NCBI GenBank assembly: GCA_964019415.1
Contig: OZ025882.1
Coordinates: 2,637,427-2,701,426, forward strand
Direction of reading: 5' to 3'
Source of the DNA: Ianthella basta
Taxonomy: Eukaryota > Porifera > Demospongiae > Verongiida > Ianthellidae
DNA length: 64,000 bases
Below the pieces are notes generated by a model, which saw nothing but the letters and a program-made list of their open reading frames with translations, did not search any database and was not told the origin of the DNA. A program made the position numbers and the translations under genes. This document shows, one piece after another, positions 57,242 through 64,000 of this stretch. Within the stretch, counting starts at the first letter, position 1, and every line of letters starts with the position of its first letter.

Positions 57242-60200
57242 ATGTCGGACCAACACTCTGCCATCATTGGAGGCATTTTTGGAGTAACTGCCATTGCATG
57301 TGTAGCTCATACGCTGGCAATGTGTGTTGTCTCTGCTGTGCTTTTAGCAAGGGAGTACAAAAGGAAAAAGGATAATGAAAAGGCATGGACAGTAACATAC
57401 CACAAAGACAGTGGTGAGACAATAGTTTATATTATAGAGCTGTAATTTTCAAGGAGGTTAAACTGAGGTTTAGTATATGGAGAGTGAGAAGGGAGAAGCA
57501 TGGAAACAAAATTTCATGTTCTTAAGAGATTTCAACTTCCCATGTTTACCCCAAGTCAATTATTGTACTAAAACAGTACTTCCTTCTCTTAACGTAGAGT
57601 TGTATATGACTGTAAAATACAAACCACCTGAGAACAGTTACTTTATGTCAGTCCATAAGGAGTGCACACAGGAGAGCGGCTTCTAGCTACATATACTGAT
57701 AACCTGGTGATCTATTGATGCATGATTAGTATATAAATAATGTAAACAACTATTGCAATACTTCTGCTGACTGTGTGTATGCACACCAACCGGTACTATA
57801 AAGGTGATGTAATGCAGTGTATATAGTATCCTAGGAATGACTTGTGTTACTTGTACATGTGCACATGCAGAAGAGGTACAGCTGTTCAAATGTAGACCTG
57901 TTACTAATTCTGATGGTGCTGTAGTAAATAATGGACACACTGGCTACAGTGGACAAGACTCATGTGAGTCCTGAATGTATATTAACCACTTGTCTTATGT
58001 AAAGACAGCAAGCATGGTTTGACTAAATATTATTATGAAGCTACAAGTCCTGACCCACATATGTAACAATTCTGATGTACTTTGTATTGTTATGCAATAG
58101 ATGAATACGTTAGTAGCCCAGAAGCTACTTATACACTGCCAAGCCGTCAACTGCATGTATCATCAGAAAATGTTGCTCAAGGTAAGCTTACACAATTTCT
58201 CATTCAGTGCTCATGCACTCTCTAAAAATTACTATATGCACCTATAGAGGCAGTTTGATGGTTTGGGGAATGCTTTCGGCTTGCATGCTTGGATGTAGTG
58301 TACAAGTAGTCAAATGCACAAACTGGCTACTACACTGAGCATAGCCCAAACACTGTCATTCCTAGATTATTATGGCTAGACTCTAACTGATGAGGAGCCC
58401 CTCTTGCTGTTTGGCCACTGGCAATGAAAGCTTCTATACAAAATACAGTTGATATGTCACCAATGAAATTGCATTCTTGTGTGCACGTGTATGTGGGAGG
58501 GTGAGAGGGGCTCACAGACTTGTGCGCATCTGCACTCCTGTCAAGCTGGTACTGTAAGTGTGACAATGTAAAAGAATGTGGGAAGGGACTTTCTCATGAA
58601 GCAAAGGCTGTCTGAAACTATTACTATAATTATAGTTTGTAACATTTTTCTCCGCGCCAGCACTGTTATAGAAATACATTATATCAAACATACAGAATTT
58701 AGAGGCTTGCAAAACTTCATCAATCCAGTATTGTGCTTGCTTTGAATTATAGCATATGCACCAGCATATCACACTAAACCCTTAGTGACATTACCTTTCT
58801 GCAATTGCATTGAGATCATAACTTGCTTATATTTAACTCATTGTATGAGCATCTTATTATGCTTTTGTTGTTTCAGTGATTGCCAGTTGTTGAAGTGATA
58901 ACCAGGTAATGTATGATTTGGGCCCTGCCTGTGTGCCTTCTGTAGGGGAATACCCCAGGGAACTCGAAGCCACACTGACATATGAGTCAATGGATGACAA
59001 TGGTAACTGCATATTGCACAATTTCTAAAGTGAGAAATAATACCCCTAGTACACACAAACTGTAGGTACACTTAATTGCAATTATTGCAAGTGGGAATGT
59101 ATGCCATGAATGTGTTGGAGATGTGAATAATTAGAATAATAATTATAAAATTTCATTTTGAACAAGTGAGGTATGGATGGCTAATAATATGAAGTCTATT
59201 TTGTACTATTTTAGTTCATACACAAATACTTAACACTTGGTATTGGTCATTTAATTGCTATGCCACATAAATGAAAAGAAAGAATCAAAATTTTCTACAA
59301 AAACTACTAAAGATGTAGGGCTGGCATAAAAAGGTACAGAAACAAAGAAAGGCTACTGCACAGTGGAGCATTCACCATTGTCCCTACATGCAAGAGTGTA
59401 GTACTATAAATTATGGTGCAACACTCTTGCATGTAGGGACGATGGTGAATGTTCCACTGTGTAGTATCCTTTCCTTGTTTCCATACTTTTTATGCCAGCC
59501 CTACATCTTTAGTAGTTTTTGTAGAAAATTCTGATTCTTTCTTTGTTTCTGCACTTTTTATGGAGCATAAGCTCAGATATGATACATTGCTACAACCACA
59601 GGACAGCATTGCAAGTATATGGCCCTCATGATTTTATTCTGGAGTGGAACCGAGGTGGCAGCTAGAACCTAGGCTCCGCATTAATTCAGGAATGTCCACC
59701 GGAAGCTACCTCGCAGTAATTAAAATGACGGCCCACTGACACAATCACTGCGAATGTCCTTCTAAACAGCGCGCTGGCTAATGGCAACCAAAGCTTGTCC
59801 CGTATGCACTTGCGAACACTCATCTGTCCGCATTGTGGGGCTATTGGCCCAAAACTTTAAAATAGGACTATTCACTAAGTGACAATATTGCTGTATGGAA
59901 TAGGAAAGGGAATTGATCACTGAGTCATGCCCACATTACATTAGCACTTCCTAAAACAACATGTTGACTCTTTTCCTATATAGGCCATCACGCTTCCACA
60001 CTGCTATTGTATGCATACAGAGAGTATTATTGAATTACATATCACACTTCTTCACACAGTACTGAGTAGTACGTACAATCTAGCTTACAGACCAGACTGG
60101 ACCCTGCCATTAGCGAGGGTGTGGGTGTGCTGGTGTTGGCATGTATGTAGCTTTGTGGGCATACAGTATGTTAGATCTAGAGTATGTGTGAGAGCGCATG

Positions 60201-63200
60201 TGTTTGGGTGTCAATGACATTGTTGGGTTACATTGGGGCAGACTGAGTGACATTCACATTACTTGTTTTCACAACATTTATAATAGCTATAGCTACTCTG
60301 CATATGTATTATATTTATATATCCCCTTGTCTGCTTAAGTCATGTATTTTATGAAGTTCCAATTCCCATGCATGCATTGTGCTGGTGATGAAAGTGAAAT
60401 GTATTATGCCTGTAGACATAGATGAGGGGGTCCACATATTTCAGGGTAGGTCCAAAGATTTCAGTCTATTTCTGAAATATTGGTTCCAGGGGGTCCAAAT
60501 ATTTTGAAATATTTGGACTGGGGGAACCTTTTCAGGGTGCTCCTATTTTTTCGTTACAGACCAACCGTACACGTGATTACGTCATTGTAAAATGGCAACG
60601 TTTCACGAAGGCTGGGAAACCTCCACTTGTGGACTGGCTAGCAGAGCCATCTAACCTACGAAAGGCACTTACCTGCCGAAAGCGTCATAGAATTTATCCT
60701 CCTACTCCCTGTCGTTTGGGAGTTACAGCTGACGGAGAAGAAGAAGAAGAAGACGAAACACCGAAAAGGCGTCGACGCTTTCTGCATGACGGCGCCCTGA
60801 CGCTTAGAAGTAATGTTAGCTCTGTAAACTGTACAGCCTCCCCTCCTTGTTGGCGGTTCCTTTTGTCGGTTCTTGCTTCTGTTCAGGAGTAGCGCTACGT
60901 TTCGTTTGTATTACAGCATACAAACAACCACGGCCATCCCTACATAGACAGCGCTACCGTGCTGTCTGATATTACTTGATGGATGTGTCACTGTGTAATA
61001 AATTTATACAGTAACTGAACATGTGAATGATATTAGGACATTGTGTGTGCTACTTTTGCAGATTCACTAGTGATTTTGCAGAAGAACCCATCTTATTATG
61101 CACTGGATGAGCTGGGAATCGGTGGGAGTGAATATCCTGATCTTGAAACATATGGAAAATACTCATGTGAGCCCTGAATATTGATTAAGATCCTGTCTTC
61201 TCACTAAATGGCAGCATGCATAGTTTCATAATTACATAATTATCTGAAGTAGCTACACGTCCCGATTCCCACTACAAATATGATTTTCTTTCTTCTTATT
61301 AATGCATGAAGATGTGGACAGCTCAGAAGCTGCCTTTGCACTGCAAAGCGGCCAAAGGTACTTATTATTGGACAATGTTGCTCAAGGTAAGATTAAGCAG
61401 TTACCCATGCAACACACACTATAGCTAACTGCCAAATGGCTACATGTATTATGGCACGGCCAAGCAGATGTTTGTTTGGCATGATCTGTTTGCTGGCATT
61501 TGGTGTGTGATATGACATGCACAAATGGACTGCTATAGCAACATACTAAGTTTAGGTCAAGCACTGTCGGTCCCAAATTAAAATGGCTATATAGACTCTA
61601 ACTGATGAAGGCCCCTCTTGCTGTCTTTGGCCACTATTGAATGCTTCAATAACAACTTGATCTGTCAACAATGAATTGACATTCTCATGTGTGTGTTGGG
61701 GGGGGAGGCTCATGTAGACTTACATTTGCTTCCCTCCTCACCTCTGTGGCTGTCCATTACTGTTTGTGGCCAACACATGTAGCTTATACATCTCTGTACT
61801 TGTAGTTGAATACATGTAAGTGTGTACAGCTGCAGGATTAGCCACCTCCTCTTGCAGACGCAGTACACACAGGGTACATTATATAGCTGTCCAAACATAC
61901 AAAATTAATGTCATGTGTAGTGTACGTATGCATGAATTTGTGCCGTGATGTCTGCAGAAGGGTAGTGTGAAAGTGCAAAAGAATGTGGGAAGTGATTTTC
62001 TCAACAGCTCAATAATTTGTTAACAAAAACTAGTTTGTAGCATTCTCCTCTGCACCTGCATAATCAGACATTATTTATTACTTAATAGGCCGGCCAGGCC
62101 CTGCAAAATCTCATTATCCAGTAATGTACTTGTTACGGAAGTGTATCCTCACAAGCTAGCATACATAACCATTGAACTAACTTTGATGGCTATATATTTA
62201 GCCTACAACTATAATATAATTCTTATGATTTTGTAGAGGTTCATACATAGTTGCATTGCAGATTCATACGGGAATTTGATTGGGCAGTTTAGCAGCTTGC
62301 AAAGGGGCAGGCTGTTGCAGTTGACAAAGGCTCTTGAGCCAAACGTCCTACATGCAATCACCTCCCTCTTTGCAAGCAGCTGCTCTGCTTAATTGAATTC
62401 CCATTTGAAGCTTACAATTTGTTTATGACTTTTTGGTGCATTGATAACACTTGTATGGAAGAAGCAGTCATGCATATATGTTATCACATTGTACATATAA
62501 TCATGCACCTCCTGATGTTCATATGACATGATAAACAGGCAATGTAAGATATCGGCTCTGCTTGTGTGTCATCTGCAGGGGAACACCCCAGGGGAGTTGA
62601 AGCCACACTGACATATGAAACAATGGATCTGGATGACAATGGTGACTGCATGATGCATAATAATGCACAACGTACGTACATATGGCATTGCAAATATATA
62701 GTCTGTAGACGCACAAACTGCAAGGTACACACAATTATTATGCAAGTGGGAATGTACATAGTGTATTATGTGTTGGATGTATATTCCATTATAAGGGAGA
62801 TATAAAGTGTATATATATAGTACATAAGTACTGTTTCATTAGTTCTGTGCATAAATATACTGTATAAACACTGGTAGTTTGGTAATTGAATGGTGATGCC
62901 ACAATTAATAGTATGTCACTTAATGAATGTGTGTAATAAACAGTACAATAAATATCACAGTGCGTACCTGAATGTGTGAATCAATGATATTGTGTGTTGT
63001 TCCTGCATGCAGATTCAGTAGTGATTATGCAGAGGAACCCATCATATAATGCACTAGACGAACTGGGAATGGTTGAGAGAGAACTGTCTGAAACATACGA
63101 ATTGGTACTATCTGGCAGAGATGCAAAACAAAGAGGTTCGCATGACAGGAAATGATATAAATATGCCACAATGCATGCTATAATAATTATAGGGTGAGCA

Positions 63201-63766
63201 GTGTGTGCTCTATAAGCAAAATATAAGTTACCCACTGATTATAATTTTCTCAGTGAAGTTCTTTGCTACTGTTTAGTCTACTATATGCACTGCACAGAGT
63301 GTTGGGGGGGGGGGGGGGGGGAGGGTATAGGGATAGGACATGGGGCTGCTCTGCCCTGCATTTCATAACGCATACAATTTATGAGGGTATGTTTTGCTAT
63401 AGATGGTTCTCTTCCTGAAGAAAGCACGGTTATGGTAATGGAAGATGACCGCTTATACATCACAGTGGAAGAGGTTACGAACATGGAGCCAAACCCATGC
63501 TACTCCACCATGCAGGCAATAGCAGACTGTGAGTTATATCAGTAGTGAGGAAACTACATCGGATAATTAGGGATGTGAATTTCATTACTGAGTGACAGTT
63601 ATAATTAATTCAGTCATGAAGTCAATCACTGTGACACTTGCATTAATTGATGTAGCATGCTGTTTGCTTGCACTTAAATTACTGTATATTTTAGAATATG
63701 TTTGTTGTTTTCCACCCTGCAGTCCCAGATAGTAATATTGACGATGGTGACTATAACTACATTTGA
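57242..63766 (+). CDS. single-pass membrane protein with repeated tyrosine motifs, gene 2
   Basis: Paralogue of the gene at 44 kb. Exons: 57242-57413, 57871-57963, 58101-58181, 58946-59002, 61062-61166, 61312-61386, 62579-62641, 63013-63135, 63403-63528 and 63723-63766, all phase 1 at the junctions; 312 residues from the first in-frame ATG. The helix is IIGGIFGVTAIACVAHTLAM onward, then REYKRKKDNEK. The tail has more varied tyrosine sites: TYESM and TYETM (YxxM, a PI3K p85-type motif), NPSYYAL and NPSYNAL, TYELV, RYLLL, LYITV, CYSTM and the C-terminal GDYNYI. A SSEA-containing exon type (58101, 61312) is absent from gene 1. The exon 8 donor GTTCGC is weak. Upstream ectodomain coding is frame-shifted (see findings), so the true start is uncertain. 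Confidence 0.72.
59284..59548. mobile_element. snapback MITE in gene 2 intron
   Basis: Arms of about 120 bases (from tctacaaaaactactaaaga at the left; its complement ending tttgtagaaaatt at the right) around a loop of about 25 bases near 59410. Identity between arms is roughly 90 per cent by eye. No coding capacity. Confidence 0.9.
60540..60960 (+). other. GC-rich insert with an 87-codon frame
   Basis: Between AT-rich intron sequence, acgtgattacgtcattgtaa leads to aaaATGGCAACG, a frame reading ATFHEGWETSTCGLASRAI, and a second frame (60629-60892) with EEEEEDETPKRRRRF. The composition and ATGGC start resemble the MITE micro-ORFs of this window, but no inverted ends were identified. Its identity is unknown. 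Confidence 0.3.
62272..62405. mobile_element. short foldback element in gene 2 intron
   Basis: gggaatttgattgggcagtt with agcagcttgcaaaggggcag at the left mirrors ctctttgcaagcagctgctc and tgcttaattgaattccc at the right. About 130 bases in total, non-coding. Confidence 0.65.
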
Positions 63767-64000
63767 TCAATTATTTGGTCATATAGGGCTAGCTGGAAAT
63801 TATATCATTTGAGAGCTAGTCAAAATTATTGTATAAACAGCTATATAATTATATACTTATAATTATGAGACACTGGTACATTAGTTCATCTATAACAACG
63901 ATTATGATCAACCCTCCATACATACATACTTATACAATAATGGGAATAATATAAATCACACAATAGCTTAGTATGGAGTGCAGTCCAACAAATCCACAGC
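63767..64000. other. 3' flank of tyrosine-tail gene 2
   Basis: AT-rich 3' untranslated or intergenic sequence up to the window end. No AATAAA was seen in it. Confidence 0.4.

Noticed and set aside
60540-60960. Considered as an exon of tyrosine-tail gene 2
   Set aside because: Base composition is GC-rich unlike its surroundings, the frame has no phase-1 acceptor, and it resembles MITE micro-ORFs instead.

Overview
The window is eukaryotic nuclear DNA from an early-branching animal. The best fit is a demosponge. Genes are split by many short GT-AG introns. Long (CA)n/(TG)n tracts and dense short inverted-repeat transposons fill the gaps. The protein set fits too: animal eIF3 subunit L, animal-type topoisomerase III alpha, and an ASABF-type defensin, a class already known from sponges. 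Species assignment is inference. No tRNA, rRNA or CRISPR array was seen.

Layout. 1-0.7 kb: the last exons of an unrecognised + strand gene. 2.6-4.7 kb: a - strand gene for an MGC-start (probably lipid-anchored) protein with about 50 copies of an acidic heptapeptide. 5-7.3 kb and 10.6-12.2 kb: long inverted-repeat elements. 9.6-13.7 kb: a - strand coiled-coil protein gene. 14.2-16.9 kb: two copies of a repeat family with GC-rich hairpin ends. 17.1-18.7 kb: a 5'-truncated LINE ending in a pentanucleotide satellite. 20.0-20.4 kb: exons of a - strand gene. 20.7-26.6 kb: a complete 17-exon EIF3L on +. 27.6-42.8 kb: a 26-exon TOP3A on -, tail-to-tail with EIF3L.

Nested on the opposite strand, inside the large TOP3A intron between exons 21 and 20, lie two complete three-exon genes for 8-cysteine CS-alpha-beta (ASABF-type) defensins plus one broken first exon. 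They sit in a tandem duplication that also copied half of TOP3A exon 20.

44.1-52.6 kb and 57.2-63.8 kb: two tandem paralogues of a single-pass membrane protein. Each has a very short ectodomain and a long tyrosine-rich cytoplasmic tail built from duplicated symmetrical phase 1-1 exons. The design resembles the transmembrane adaptors of immune signalling (LAT/PAG-like) but without recognisable homology. Between and within them lie a Penelope-like GIY-YIG relic, several MITEs and a 2.7 kb hairpin-ended element carrying a near-perfect 0.7 kb palindrome.

The two observations most worth following up are the nested defensin pair and the exon-modular phosphotyrosine-tail proteins. Exon borders were read by eye from splice consensus, reading frame and conservation between copies. 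No transcript was available.
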